This document shows positions 27,352-38,227 of a stretch of DNA of 64,000 bases, piece after piece; the first letter of the stretch is position 1; each line of letters starts with the position of its first letter. Under the pieces are notes generated by a model that worked only from the letters and a program-made list of their open reading frames with translations, ran no database searches and had not been told where the DNA came from. This stretch comes from DATKFM01 sp963810485 (lineage in GTDB: Bacteria > Pseudomonadota > Alphaproteobacteria > Dongiales > Dongiaceae): NCBI GenBank assembly GCA_963810485.1, contig CAWENQ010000005.1, positions 496,001 through 560,000 on the forward strand. Direction: 5' to 3'. Position numbers and translations under genes: made by a program.

Positions 27352-28002
27352 ATGAGCTTGTGGTCAAGGTTCTGGAGGCGAAGTAAAATTGAGACGCCGC
27401 AAGAGCTTGCGGTGTTCCTTGCGACCGAGGCGGACGAGCTGACGCAGCGGACAATCGTGTTCTACACGCAGGCAGTCGTAGGTCGGGAGTGGCGCAAGCT
27501 CATCGGTACCGAAGAGTTCCGGACAGCGATGCATCGTTCGCGCTGGGAGACCTATCCAGCGATCCTTGGTGATCTCGTCTGCATCGTCGAGGCTTACTTT
27601 CGCAGCGCGGCACCCGCCGATGCGAACGAAAGAGCAGTGCTGTATCGTGGATTGTTTGCCGCGGCACTCGCCGAACGTCCGGTTCCCGCCAATAGAAGGG
27701 AGGACGCCCAGTCAGCCATAGACCGTTTTCCGGCCGAGTTGGGCCGCCGCCTCTTGGCTGAGCCACAGCGATCGGACCGCATTGCCGTATCCGGCGGAAA
27801 TTACCTCTTCGACCATCTGCCGATCCATGAAAGCGCGCGGGAAACGCACAAACTGCCGGTGGTCAATGCTGTGCGATTCGCGATGGTGGGCTTTCGCGAC
27901 AGGCTAGAACGCAAGATAACCGATCCGGCAGCTTTCTTGCGGCGCTTATCAATGGCGGTGTCCCGCGGGCAGGACCAGTCAGCCTCGCGACCGGCCCAAT
28001 AG
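27352..28002 (+). CDS. Conserved hypothetical protein preceding the CBS/DUF294 gene
   Basis: About 216 residues from the ATG at 27352; a TTG at 27319 would add 11. Soluble, with helical segments such as ELAVFLATEADELTQRTIVFYTQAVVGREW and KLPVVNAVRFAMVGFRDRLERK. No signal peptide or catalytic motif recognised. It ends one base before the CBS/DUF294 start, so the two are co-translated. Proteins of this kind are regularly seen in that position beside VC_2705-type symporters. A regulatory or partner role is inference. Confidence 0.75.
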   Translation: MSLWSRFWRRSKIETPQELAVFLATEADELTQRTIVFYTQAVVGREWRKLIGTEEFRTAMHRSRWETYPAILGDLVCIVEAYFRSAAPADANERAVLYRGLFAAALAERPVPANRREDAQSAIDRFPAELGRRLLAEPQRSDRIAVSGGNYLFDHLPIHESARETHKLPVVNAVRFAMVGFRDRLERKITDPAAFLRRLSMAVSRGQDQSASRPAQ

Positions 28003-28003
28003 C

Positions 28004-29446
28004 ATGGACCGCGAGCCGCTCGAACGGATCGACAGTTTTCCGTACCGGCATCGCGTGTCCGACTTGATGTCCGCGCCCGCGGCGACCATCGACGACTCGG
28101 CCGACCTGCAGGCGGCCGCGCGCCTGATGAAGGAACGAGACATCAGTTCCCTCCTGACAGTCGATAGCGAGGGCCGCCCGGCGGGCATCCTGACCGAACG
28201 GGATTTGATGCATCTGTTGGCGCAGCATGGCGCCGCGGCGGTCCGGCTGACCGTCGCCGAGGTGCTGCAGAAGCCGGTACATACCATCGGCGCCGGGCAT
28301 ATGCTCTATCTTGCTATCGCGCGCATGGAGCGGCTGGGCATCCGCCATCTGGCCGTCGTCGACGAGATCACGGGACGCCTGATCGGTGTTATCAGCGCCC
28401 GTGCGCTGCTGCGCCAGCGGGCGAGCCAGGCGCTGATCATCGGCGATCAGATCGATAGCGTCGCCTCGGGCGCCGAACTCGCGGCCGTGCATCGTCAACT
28501 CCCAAAACTGGCGCGCTCGCTGCTTGCGGAAGGCGTGCCTGCCGTGCAGATCGCCGGAGTCATCGCCGGCATCTCCCGCGACATCCACACTCGCGTCGCG
28601 GCGCTGGTCGAAGCGGCGATGCAGCGGGAAGGACGCGGTCCGGCGCCGGCGCCCTGGTGCTTCCTGGTTCTGGGATCGGCCGGGCGCGGCGAAAGCTTGC
28701 TGGCGGCGGACCAGGACAACGCATTGATCCACGCCTGCGCCGCCGACGACCATCCCTGGTTCGCCGAATTCACCGCGCGCCTCGCGGACATGCTGAACGA
28801 AGCCGGCATCCCCTATTGCCGCGGCGATGTCATGGCGCGCCATCAGTTGTGGCGGCACAATCTCGCCAATTGGGAGGCTCGCATCGACCGCTGGGCCTCG
28901 CAGCCCCACGGCAAGAACCTGCTTGCCGTCGACATCTTCCTCGACTTCCGCCCCGTTGCCGGCGATTTCGCGCTGGCGGCGGCGCTGCGCAAGGCAACAG
29001 AGCGGGCGACATCGTCGATCATCTTCCTGCATGCGCTGGCCGACGAGCTGTTCGGGCTCTCCAAGGCGCTGGGCATCTTCAACCGCTTTCGCACCGAGAA
29101 CGGCCGCGTCGACGTGAAGCGGGACGGGCTGCTGACGCTGGTATCCGGCGCGCGCGTCCTGGCGCTCAAGAACCGGATCGCCGCCCTGGCGACGGCGAAC
29201 CGGCTGGCCGGCGCGGTCGAGGCCAAGTTGCTGGAGTCGCGCGACGGCCTCCTATTTCGGGATGCACAGGAACTGTTCCTGTCGGTGATCCTCGAACAGC
29301 AGCTTCTGGATATAGAGCGTGGCCTGCCGCCGGGCACCAAGGTCGAGGTTCGCCGTCTGAACCCCGTCATTCGCGAGCGTTTGCGTTTGGCGTTGAAAGA
29401 GATCGATCTGATGGACCTGGCAGTGCGCGACGCGCTGACGAAATAG
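28004..29446 (+). CDS. CBS-pair and DUF294 nucleotidyltransferase-like protein
   Basis: A 480-residue soluble protein. Two CBS domains occupy about residues 20-135 (DLMSAPAATIDDSADLQ; EVLQKPVHTIGAG; LAVVDEITGRLIGVIS). They bind adenine nucleotides in relatives. A DUF294 nucleotidyltransferase fold follows, with the GS...DxD pattern LGSAGRGESLLAADQDNAL (about 225-243), then the DUF294 C-terminal domain. The combination resembles GlnD-type or PII-modifying regulators without the HD domain. Its place beside an acetate-type symporter suggests energy-dependent control of uptake (inference). Confidence 0.88.
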   Translation: MDREPLERIDSFPYRHRVSDLMSAPAATIDDSADLQAAARLMKERDISSLLTVDSEGRPAGILTERDLMHLLAQHGAAAVRLTVAEVLQKPVHTIGAGHMLYLAIARMERLGIRHLAVVDEITGRLIGVISARALLRQRASQALIIGDQIDSVASGAELAAVHRQLPKLARSLLAEGVPAVQIAGVIAGISRDIHTRVAALVEAAMQREGRGPAPAPWCFLVLGSAGRGESLLAADQDNALIHACAADDHPWFAEFTARLADMLNEAGIPYCRGDVMARHQLWRHNLANWEARIDRWASQPHGKNLLAVDIFLDFRPVAGDFALAAALRKATERATSSIIFLHALADELFGLSKALGIFNRFRTENGRVDVKRDGLLTLVSGARVLALKNRIAALATANRLAGAVEAKLLESRDGLLFRDAQELFLSVILEQQLLDIERGLPPGTKVEVRRLNPVIRERLRLALKEIDLMDLAVRDALTK

Positions 29447-29473
29447 CGCGGCCAGCGGTCGAAGGGCCGGGCT

Positions 29474-30145
29474 TCACGCGATGCCGAGGCGCCGCATCAG
29501 CCGTTCGGCTTCCTGGCGGTCGATGATCTCGAACGACTGGCTAGGCCGCTCATACGCATACATATCGCCGGTCGCGATATCGAACCAACAACCGCTGAGA
29601 TGAAGCCTCCCAGCGGCAACCCGCTCCCGCACAATGGGATAGGACATCAAATGCTCGATCTGCACGAGCACATTGATCCGCGACAGCCGATCGTGGGGTT
29701 TCAGGCCGCTGTCCAGCGCGCCCTCTTGCTCGAGGCGAATAGCGGCGGTTTTGGCGTGATTGAGCCAGCGGTCGAGGTTTGGCGCCTTCAACGTCGGGTT
29801 GCGCGTCAGGACCGCTTTCATCGCCCCGCATTCGGAATGGCCGCAGACGACGATGTTCGCGACGTTCAGGACCAGGAGCGCGTACTCAATCGCGCTCGCC
29901 TCCGAAACGTCGCCGGTCGAAACGCCATCGGGCGCCGCCGGCGGAATCAGATTGCCGACATTCCGCATGGTGAAGAGATCGCCGGGATGGGTCGACGCCA
30001 GGAGATCGGGCACGACGCGGCTGTCCGAGCAGGTGATGAACAGCGCGTCGGGTGTCTGCGTCAGCGCCAGTTCGCGGAACCGCTTCGCATATTGGGGCAG
30101 CATCCGCTCGCGGAAATCGACGATCCCCATGATGAGTTTGCGCAC
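29474..30145 (-). CDS. can: Beta-class carbonic anhydrase
   Basis: Interconverts CO2 and bicarbonate with zinc. Ligands are C39 in CSDSR, H103 and C106 in GHSECGA; D41 and R43 form the catalytic dyad. RNVGNLIPP is also conserved. The 223-residue length is standard. GTG at 30145 has GAGGAG 8 nt upstream; a later ATG at 30130 (MGIVDFRER) is possible. It is downstream of the DUF2254 gene on the same strand, 49 bp away. Confidence 0.95.
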   Translation of the reverse strand: MRKLIMGIVDFRERMLPQYAKRFRELALTQTPDALFITCSDSRVVPDLLASTHPGDLFTMRNVGNLIPPAAPDGVSTGDVSEASAIEYALLVLNVANIVVCGHSECGAMKAVLTRNPTLKAPNLDRWLNHAKTAAIRLEQEGALDSGLKPHDRLSRINVLVQIEHLMSYPIVRERVAAGRLHLSGCWFDIATGDMYAYERPSQSFEIIDRQEAERLMRRLGIA

Positions 30146-30194
30146 AGCTCGTGCTCCTCAATGTCTGGAATTTCCGGATTGCGGCGGGTGAACG

Positions 30195-31460
30195 CTATGC
30201 GCCTCCCAGTCCCTGGGAATCCGGGATACGGGCAAGCGCAAGATCCTCGGGAAGCAGGTAAACCTTCTCCAGCGTTCGATCCAGCAGATCAAGTTCATGG
30301 CGCAAGGCGGGCACGCGGCGCTCCGGCAAGGTCTGCATGAGGTTTTCCAGCATTGCCCGCATGCGCCGCGCAATCTGCGCGTTTTCGGCGCCGTATTGGC
30401 GAATCTCGTTGCAGGCAAGATTAACGAAATCCGTCCAGTCCGGCGTGCTGAAGATCACCCGCAGTTGCCCGTCCCAGTCGAGGACCTGGTCATCATGCAG
30501 GTGCCGCTTGCCCACTGTGCGCAGGAGGCGATGGAGCTGATCAATGGACAACACGGCCGACGTCGGGTCGTTGATGGCCTTGGAGAGGGCCTTGATGGCG
30601 ATGTCGACAATGACGCGGAAGGCGAAGGTCGTGTCCTGCTCGATCGTGCGCTCCCGCCCGAAGGCGACCTGGCCGCGCAGCATGCGGTCATCGAGCACCG
30701 CGGCGCCGCCGCGCAGCCGGAACAAGGGATCGCCGACTGCGACGAAGTCGCCGACCCGCGGCACGAACTCGATGATGCCATCGGCCCTTCGCGCTTCGGC
30801 GATCAAGCGGCGCAGATTTACCGCCAGGACGATCGCCGACGTGCCGCGATGCTCGACGGTTCTTACCGCCGGGGCCAGCTGTTGCGGGGATTGCCGGTTG
30901 TTTTGCGGTTCGCGAATCGAGTTGGGATAGACGCTCTCGATCACCCGCAGTCCCATCTCGCCCACGCGCCAGACGACGGCGACCGGCCGCAGCATGCGCG
31001 CTGCATAGTCGATCAGGAACAGGAACGCCACGGTGGAAACCAGCCCCAGGAGTGCGGCGAGGCTCACGATAAAATGGGGAACCGTATCCAGCCTGTTCCG
31101 CGCGCCGATGGCGAGCAGCAATGCGAAACTGAACAGTCCCACGATGCTGCGGATCACATTGTCGCGCAGCAGCGCCGTGACAATGATGCGCGGCGTCAAC
31201 TGCCCGCTGGCGATCTGCACCGCCACCAGCAGCGAGCCGAACGTGAAGACCAGGAATGACAGGTGCAGCGTGATATCGATATCCATCGCGGAGAGCGCGC
31301 CCTCCTCGCTGAACTCGAATCCGGGGATCCAGCCGGGGTCGAGCTGCAGGATATACATCGCGCGGAACATCAGCTGCGACAGCAGGAAGGCAATCAACGG
31401 CGCGAGCCAGAGCGACGACAAGACGTAGCTCTTGATCGCGTACCAACGGTTCCACAACAT
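30195..31460 (-). CDS. DUF2254 membrane protein
   Basis: About 421 residues from the ATG at 31460 (MLWNRWYAIKSYVLSSLW), which has AAGGAG 8 nt upstream. Helices: about 10-30, 55-80, 100-120 and 125-150. A long soluble C-terminal part carries AFGRERTIEQDTTFAFRVIVDIA and KALSKAINDPTSA, the DUF2254 signature. The function of the family is unknown; an inner-membrane stress or ion-related role has only been guessed. The 261-bp gap to ettA upstream shows no other gene. Confidence 0.88.
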   Translation of the reverse strand: MLWNRWYAIKSYVLSSLWLAPLIAFLLSQLMFRAMYILQLDPGWIPGFEFSEEGALSAMDIDITLHLSFLVFTFGSLLVAVQIASGQLTPRIIVTALLRDNVIRSIVGLFSFALLLAIGARNRLDTVPHFIVSLAALLGLVSTVAFLFLIDYAARMLRPVAVVWRVGEMGLRVIESVYPNSIREPQNNRQSPQQLAPAVRTVEHRGTSAIVLAVNLRRLIAEARRADGIIEFVPRVGDFVAVGDPLFRLRGGAAVLDDRMLRGQVAFGRERTIEQDTTFAFRVIVDIAIKALSKAINDPTSAVLSIDQLHRLLRTVGKRHLHDDQVLDWDGQLRVIFSTPDWTDFVNLACNEIRQYGAENAQIARRMRAMLENLMQTLPERRVPALRHELDLLDRTLEKVYLLPEDLALARIPDSQGLGGA

Positions 31461-31721
31461 CACGCAACTCCTTCGGCTTGCGCCGGGGCGGCTGAATTGG
31501 GCGCGGCCGCCTACCGTTGATCGCGGCCCGCCGGCTCGCATTGTTGCAGACTGGAATGGTGTCTGCACCAGGGACGATGCTGCGCCGGGGCTATCAGGAT
31601 TGTCCTTTGGCGCTCAACCCGCTATGAGACCCGGCCCCGCAGATTTCCCGCTTGAACGATGACCGGATTCGAGCGGGCCGCCATGGTCGGGATCTTAGCA
31701 TAGACAAGGAATTTCAATTAG

Positions 31722-33404
<1,683 letters not shown>

Positions 33405-33433
33405 GGCCGTGGGGTTGTGCCGGCGCCGCCGGC

Positions 33434-34051
33434 CTATTGGGCGCCGGTGGTGTCGGCGGTAATGGTCTTGTTGCGCAGAGCCTCCAGCAGGCCCTCGATC
33501 TTTCCGCCGGTGCTCTGAATTACGGAAGCGAACTCCGAGCGCTGGGTGACGGACATGCTGACGCCTTCGACGATGACGTCGGTGATAACAAGCTTTTCGC
33601 CCCGCGGCTCCACGCGCCAATCCAAGCGGATCGGCTCGGCACTGCCGCGCAGCACCCTGCTATGCACCAGCGTCGCCGATTTCGGCCCCGGCGTAGAGCC
33701 CTTCACGGCGAAGGTCTCGCCGGAATAGCCGGCGAACCGCACAGCGTAGGAACGGACGATGAAGTCCTCGAACAGCTTGAGGAACTCCGCCCGCTCCGCC
33801 TCGCTCGCCGATTTCCAGTGGCGCCCGAGGACAAAACGCCCGATCGCCGGCACGTCGAAATGCTCGGTCAGCAGGTTGCGGAAGCGGGTCTCGCGATCCG
33901 CCTGAGAGATATCTTCGGCCGCAAGCTCGGTGATGGCGCGCGTGCCGAGCGTGCTGATGAAGTCGGTCGGCTTTTCCGCAGCCGCGGCCCCCGGGGACGC
34001 GGCGACGAAGCTGGCGAACAACAGTACCAGGAAACTCCTAAGCGCAATCAT
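33434..34051 (-). CDS. mlaC: MlaC-type periplasmic phospholipid-binding protein
   Basis: A 205-residue MlaC/Ttg2D-family lipid carrier that shuttles phospholipids between the outer-membrane MlaA complex and the inner-membrane MlaFEDB transporter. Signal peptide MIALRSFLVLLFASFVAASPGAAA. FDVPAIGRFVLGRHWKSASEAERAEF, SYAVRFAGYSGETF and the IVEGVSMSVTQRSEFASVI end are family-typical. It starts 3 bp after the mlaA stop, forming a two-gene operon. It differs from HpnM at 6375-7007, which has ISELATRRSEF at the corresponding site. No mlaFED genes are in the window. Confidence 0.92.
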   Translation of the reverse strand: MIALRSFLVLLFASFVAASPGAAAAEKPTDFISTLGTRAITELAAEDISQADRETRFRNLLTEHFDVPAIGRFVLGRHWKSASEAERAEFLKLFEDFIVRSYAVRFAGYSGETFAVKGSTPGPKSATLVHSRVLRGSAEPIRLDWRVEPRGEKLVITDVIVEGVSMSVTQRSEFASVIQSTGGKIEGLLEALRNKTITADTTGAQ

Positions 34052-34054
34052 GGG

Positions 34055-34924
34055 TCAGTTCATGCTCCCTTGCTTGACCACGGAGTCGTGAAGGAAATCC
34101 ATCGAGGCACTCGGATCGATCATGATGATGGGCCTCACTTCAGAAGTTTCCTCCGGTTCGGACCCCGGGCCTTCCATTAGATTGGGATTCCCGTTGCTGA
34201 TTTCATCGGCCCGCCGCTGGCGATAAAGGCTCCTGACGGTGGCGTAATAGTCGAGGGAACCTTTCTTAATTTGATCAAGGGTTTGCAAATTGCGCGCGCG
34301 GAAGTCCACGATATCCAACCCGTTACGCGTCGTATTGATCCAGCCGACATTGGTAAAAAATGTCAGGTAGGTCATGGGATCGAGAAAAGCGTCGACGATC
34401 CTGCCGAAGGCATCACGGGGATTTGACGGGCCGACCAGCGGCAGCACGAGATAGGGACCTTCATCCACGCCGGCCACCGCCATGGTTTGGCCAAAATCCT
34501 CGTCGTGGCGCTCGAGGCCCATCTTCTCGGCGACGTCGAACAGGCCGCCGAGCCCCATGGTCGAATTGACCAGGAAGCGGCCGAAGGTTGTACCCGCGCG
34601 CTCGAACTCGCCCTGGAACAGATCGTTGGCGAGAATCACCGGCGTGCGCACGTTGTTCACGGCATTTCGTATGCCATCTTGCGCAAAATCGGGCAGCGCG
34701 ATGTAGTACCAGCCGGCCAGCGGCTTCATCAGTATTTCGTCGGCGAAGTTGTTGAGGTCGAAGAAATATCGATTCATCGGCTCTAACGGATCGTTCGCCT
34801 CGCGATAGGCCGCCAAGGCCTCCGGATCGTTCGAAGGCGGCATCGCGCAGCCTGCCATAACCACCAGACCCGCGAGCGCCGCTATCCGCGCTGCAGATCC
34901 ACGCATTGCCGACCAAATGCGCAT
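34055..34924 (-). CDS. mlaA: MlaA/VacJ outer-membrane lipoprotein
   Basis: About 289 residues from the ATG at 34924 (MRIWSAMRGS). The lipobox VVMAGC marks it as a lipoprotein (Cys about residue 25). The VacJ domain starts at ANDPLEPMNRYFFDLNNFAD and includes LPDFAQDGIRNAVNNVRTPVILANDLFQG and GPYLVLPLVGPSNPRDAFG. MlaA removes phospholipids from the outer leaflet of the outer membrane and passes them to MlaC, encoded directly downstream. The longer ORF to 35053 would put extra residues before the signal peptide. A C-terminal tail of about 40 residues is unconserved. Confidence 0.93.
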   Translation of the reverse strand: MRIWSAMRGSAARIAALAGLVVMAGCAMPPSNDPEALAAYREANDPLEPMNRYFFDLNNFADEILMKPLAGWYYIALPDFAQDGIRNAVNNVRTPVILANDLFQGEFERAGTTFGRFLVNSTMGLGGLFDVAEKMGLERHDEDFGQTMAVAGVDEGPYLVLPLVGPSNPRDAFGRIVDAFLDPMTYLTFFTNVGWINTTRNGLDIVDFRARNLQTLDQIKKGSLDYYATVRSLYRQRRADEISNGNPNLMEGPGSEPEETSEVRPIIMIDPSASMDFLHDSVVKQGSMN

Positions 34925-35321
34925 CAACCTCTTGCCCCCACTTCCACTCACGACTGGCCGTGCATCGCCGAACGAAGTTCGGCTGATCCGGCCCGCTTGG
35001 TGTTTCCCCCGTCGCTTGATCCACGGCCCCCACCAGCATTCGTTAACCATCATGGCGAGCCAAGGGTTAACAACAGCTTACTTACGCCTTAAGGCGCGGG
35101 TCGGATGCCCGATAGATCACAGACTTATGTGCCGCCTTAACATACCGGTTCGCGAAACGCTAGCCGGGATGGATGTCAAAGTAAGGGCTCCCCGACGCTA
35201 AGGCTGTGACGAATATAACGAATCGGGCGGATTTCCTGGATTCGCAACGGCCGCGGCGCCGGCCGTGGGAAATGCCTGTTTCAGCGCCTCCGGCCGCGGC
35301 CGCAGCGGGCCCGGCGGCGGA
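34925..35321. other. Gene-free region before mlaA
   Basis: 397 bp between mlaA and dppF (both minus), with no convincing ORF. It contains the inverted repeat GTTAACC (35042-35048) / GGTTAAC (35065-35071) with a 16-bp spacer, a GCCTTAAGGC palindrome (35086-35095), and an A+T-rich stretch suited to the mlaA promoter. The left half is otherwise featureless. Confidence 0.5.
35042..35071. promoter_or_regulatory. GTTAACC inverted repeat upstream of mlaA
   Basis: Perfect 7-bp arms, GTTAACC and GGTTAAC, separated by 16 bp, about 120-150 bp before the mlaA start. The spacing is compatible with a dimeric regulator, but the match to any known operator is not evident. Confidence 0.3.
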
Positions 35322-36293
35322 TCAGGCGACCAATTCGGCGTGGTGACAGGCCACCAGCCGGCCGTCGACCGGGCGCAGCTCCGGCCGGGTCTCGGCGCAG
35401 ACCGGGGTCGCCCGCGGACAGCGGCGGTGGAAGGCGCAGCCCGGCGGCGGGTCCAGGGGCGAGGGCAACTCGCCTTTGACGGCGATCTTCTGCCGCCGGT
35501 CGGCGGCCATCACCGCCGGCGTGCTTGCCATCAGCGCCAGGGTATAGGGATGGCGCGGCCGCTCGAAGATCGTTGCCTTGGCGCCGAACTCCACCGGCCG
35601 CCCCAGATACATGACCATGACATCGTCCGAGATGTGGCGGACGACGCTGAGATCGTGGGAGATGAACAGATAGGCCAGGTTGAGCTCCGCCTGCAGATCC
35701 ATCAGCAGGTTCAGCACCTGCGCCCGGATCGAGACATCCAGGGCGGACACCGGCTCGTCGGCGACGACGATCTTCGGGTTCAGCATCAGCGCCCGGGCGA
35801 TGGCGATGCGCTGCCGTTGGCCGCCGGAGAACATGTGGGGATAGCGGCTGTAATGCTCCGGCCTCAGGCCCACCTTGGCGATCATCGCCTGCGCAATGGT
35901 GCGGCGCTCGGCGGACTTCATCGGCGTGTTGATCTCCAGCGGCTCTTCCAGGATTTCCCCGACCTGCTTGCGCGGGTTGAGAGAGCCATAGGGATTCTGG
36001 AACACCATCTGCACCTTGCTGCGGAGGCCGCGCAGCGTCTCCTTGGTGGCGCCGATGACATCGGCGCCGTCGATTTGAAGTTTGCCGCTGGTGGGCAGCT
36101 CGACCATGGTGATCAGCCGCGCCAGGGTGGATTTGCCGCAGCCGAACTCGCCGACCACCGCCAGGGTCTTGCCGGCGGCCAGCTCGAAGCTCGCGCCCGC
36201 CACCGCATGCAGCGTCGCGGGATCGCGCAGAAAGCCGCGGGAGACCTGGTAGTCCCGGTGCAGGTCCTGGGCGCGGAGGACGTTGGCGTTCAT
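35322..36293 (-). CDS. dppF: Dipeptide ABC transporter ATP-binding protein DppF
   Basis: A 323-residue ATPase of an oligopeptide/dipeptide importer. Walker A reads GEFGCGKST, where most relatives have GESGCGKST. The Q-loop MVFQNPYGSLNPRK, signature FSGGQRQRIAIARAL and Walker B IVVADEPVSALDVS are intact. The C-terminal Oligo_HPY extension has the Cys residues of GCAFHRRCPRATPVC. Start at 36293 (MNANVLRAQ) overlaps the dppD TGA (ATGA). Last gene of dppA-B-C-D-F. Confidence 0.93.
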   Translation of the reverse strand: MNANVLRAQDLHRDYQVSRGFLRDPATLHAVAGASFELAAGKTLAVVGEFGCGKSTLARLITMVELPTSGKLQIDGADVIGATKETLRGLRSKVQMVFQNPYGSLNPRKQVGEILEEPLEINTPMKSAERRTIAQAMIAKVGLRPEHYSRYPHMFSGGQRQRIAIARALMLNPKIVVADEPVSALDVSIRAQVLNLLMDLQAELNLAYLFISHDLSVVRHISDDVMVMYLGRPVEFGAKATIFERPRHPYTLALMASTPAVMAADRRQKIAVKGELPSPLDPPPGCAFHRRCPRATPVCAETRPELRPVDGRLVACHHAELVA

Positions 36294-37303
36294 GACGCCA
36301 CTGCCTTCGTTGCCGCCATGCCCGGATGATTGCGCGGCTGGCCGCCAAAAAGCGGATAGTGGCAACGCACGGCGGCGCCGTTCTTCCCCGCCAGCAGCGG
36401 CGCTTCGCTCCGGCAACGCTCGGTGCGGTAGCGGCAGCGGGGATTGAACACGCAGCCGGCGGGCCGGTCGGCGATGCCGGGCACCATGCCGGGAATCGTG
36501 GCCAGGCGGCGCTTGTCCAGGCTGCGTTCCGGCAGCGCTTCCAGCAGCGCCGCCGTATAGGGGTGATGGGGATCCTCGAACAGCCGCGAGGCGGACTGCG
36601 CTTCCACCTCCTGTCCGGCATACATCACCATCACGCGTTGCGCGGTCTCCGACACCACGCCCATGTCATGGGTGATCAGCACCAGCGACATGCCGCGTTC
36701 CCGCTGCAGCCGCACCAGCAGGTCCAGGATCTGCGCCTGGATGGTCACGTCCAGCGCCGTGGTCGGCTCGTCGGCGATCAACAATTTCGGATTGCAGGCG
36801 ATCGCCATGGCGATCATCACCCGCTGATTCATGCCGCCGGATAGCTGATGCGGATAGGATGAGAGCCGCGTTTCCGGCGCGGGGATGCCGACCAGCGCCA
36901 AAAGATCGATGGTGCGCTGCCGGCGTTCGGCGCGGCTGCCGCCTTCATGCACTCTCAGAGTCTCCATGATCTGGAATCCGACGGTGAAGCAGGGGTTCAG
37001 GCTGGTGGTCGGCTCCTGGAAGATCATGGCGATATCCTTGCCGACGATCCGCCGCCGCTGCCGGGCGCTGAGCTTCAGCAGGTCGGTGCCGTCGAACATC
37101 AGCCGTTCGGCGGTGACCTTGCCCGGCCAGGGGATCAGCCCCATGACCGCCAGCATGGTGACGCTTTTGCCCGAACCGGACTCGCCGACGACGCCGAGGA
37201 TTTCCCCGGGCTCCAGGGTGATGTCGATGCCCTCGACGGCTCGGAATCCGCCGCGGTGAGTCTGGAACTCGACTGAGAGGTTGCGGATCTCCAGCAGCGG
37301 CAT
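36290..37303 (-). CDS. dppD: Dipeptide ABC transporter ATP-binding protein DppD
   Basis: A 337-residue partner ATPase of DppF. Walker A GESGSGKS, Q-loop IFQEPTTSLNP, signature LSGGMNQRVMIAMAIA, Walker B LLIADEPTTALDVT, and the C-terminal Oligo_HPY segment with GCVFNPRCRYRTERC. It begins 9 bp after dppC and overlaps dppF by 4 nt. The two ATPases are expected to form a heterodimer under the DppB/DppC channel. Confidence 0.94.
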   Translation of the reverse strand: MPLLEIRNLSVEFQTHRGGFRAVEGIDITLEPGEILGVVGESGSGKSVTMLAVMGLIPWPGKVTAERLMFDGTDLLKLSARQRRRIVGKDIAMIFQEPTTSLNPCFTVGFQIMETLRVHEGGSRAERRQRTIDLLALVGIPAPETRLSSYPHQLSGGMNQRVMIAMAIACNPKLLIADEPTTALDVTIQAQILDLLVRLQRERGMSLVLITHDMGVVSETAQRVMVMYAGQEVEAQSASRLFEDPHHPYTAALLEALPERSLDKRRLATIPGMVPGIADRPAGCVFNPRCRYRTERCRSEAPLLAGKNGAAVRCHYPLFGGQPRNHPGMAATKAVAS

Positions 37304-37312
37304 CGTCGGTGC

Positions 37313-38218
37313 CTAGCGCTTCAGCTTAGGGTCGAGTGCATCGCGCAGCCCGTCGCCCATCAGGTTGAACGCCACCACCGTGATGAAGATGGCGATGCCC
37401 GGGAAAACCACGATCCAAGGCGCCGCCCGGAGGTATTTCACAGCGTCCGACAGCATAGTGCCCCATTCCGGCGTTGGCGGCTGTGCGCCGAGGCCCAGGA
37501 ATCCGAGCGCCGCCGCGTCGAGGATGGCTGTGGAGAAACTCAACGTTGCCTGTACGATGATGGGCGCCATGCAATTGGGCAGGACGGTGTTCAGCATGAT
37601 CCGCAGCGTGCCAGCACCGGCGACCCGCGACGCGACCACATAATCCTTGGACAGCTCCGTCAGCACGGATCCGCGGATCAGCCGCGCATAGTGCGGGACA
37701 TAGGTGATGGCCACGGCGATCATCGCGTTGACCAGGCCCGGACCGAGGATCGACACGATGACAATCGACAGAAGCAGGCTCGGCATCGCCAGCAGCATGT
37801 CCATCATCCGCATCAGGCCGATGTCGGGAAGGCCGCGGAAGAAGCCCGACAACAAGCCGAACAGCAAGCCCAGCGCCAAGGACAGCGTGACCACGATGAT
37901 GCCGACGAACAGCGAGATGCGCGTGCCATGAATGATGCGCGACAGCAGGCAGCGGCCGACATCGTCGGTGCCCAAGGGGAAGGTCCAGATGCCGGTGTCA
38001 TACCAGGCCGGCGGATGCCGGAAATAGTCGCGGAACTGCTCGTTGGGATCGTGCGGCGCAATGATATTGGCAAAGACCGCCAGGATGATCAGGCCGACGA
38101 TGACGATCAATCCCGCCATGGCGCCGGGGTTCGCGCGCATCGCCAGCCACGCCTCCCGGCGCGGTGTGATCGGCTGGGTGTCCGGCTGCAACGGCCCGGT
38201 CCGGGCGATATCGGCCAT
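37313..38218 (-). CDS. dppC: Dipeptide ABC transporter permease DppC
   Basis: A 301-residue inner-membrane permease. An N-terminal soluble tail, then a first helix (GLIVIVGLIILAVFANIIAPHDP), the large loop typical of DppC/OppC (PPAWYDTGIWTFPLGTDDVGRCLLSRIIHGTRISL), and a five-helix BPD_transp_1 domain. The EAA loop region contains VVASRVAGAGTLRIMLNTVLPN. It lies between dppB and dppD with 9-bp gaps on each side. Confidence 0.94.
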   Translation of the reverse strand: MADIARTGPLQPDTQPITPRREAWLAMRANPGAMAGLIVIVGLIILAVFANIIAPHDPNEQFRDYFRHPPAWYDTGIWTFPLGTDDVGRCLLSRIIHGTRISLFVGIIVVTLSLALGLLFGLLSGFFRGLPDIGLMRMMDMLLAMPSLLLSIVIVSILGPGLVNAMIAVAITYVPHYARLIRGSVLTELSKDYVVASRVAGAGTLRIMLNTVLPNCMAPIIVQATLSFSTAILDAAALGFLGLGAQPPTPEWGTMLSDAVKYLRAAPWIVVFPGIAIFITVVAFNLMGDGLRDALDPKLKR

Positions 38219-38227
38219 GTCTGCCTC

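Noticed and set aside
33405..33433. GCCGGC hairpin between ettA and mlaC as a terminator
   Set aside because: Short 6-bp stem without a T-run in very G+C-rich DNA; expected by chance.
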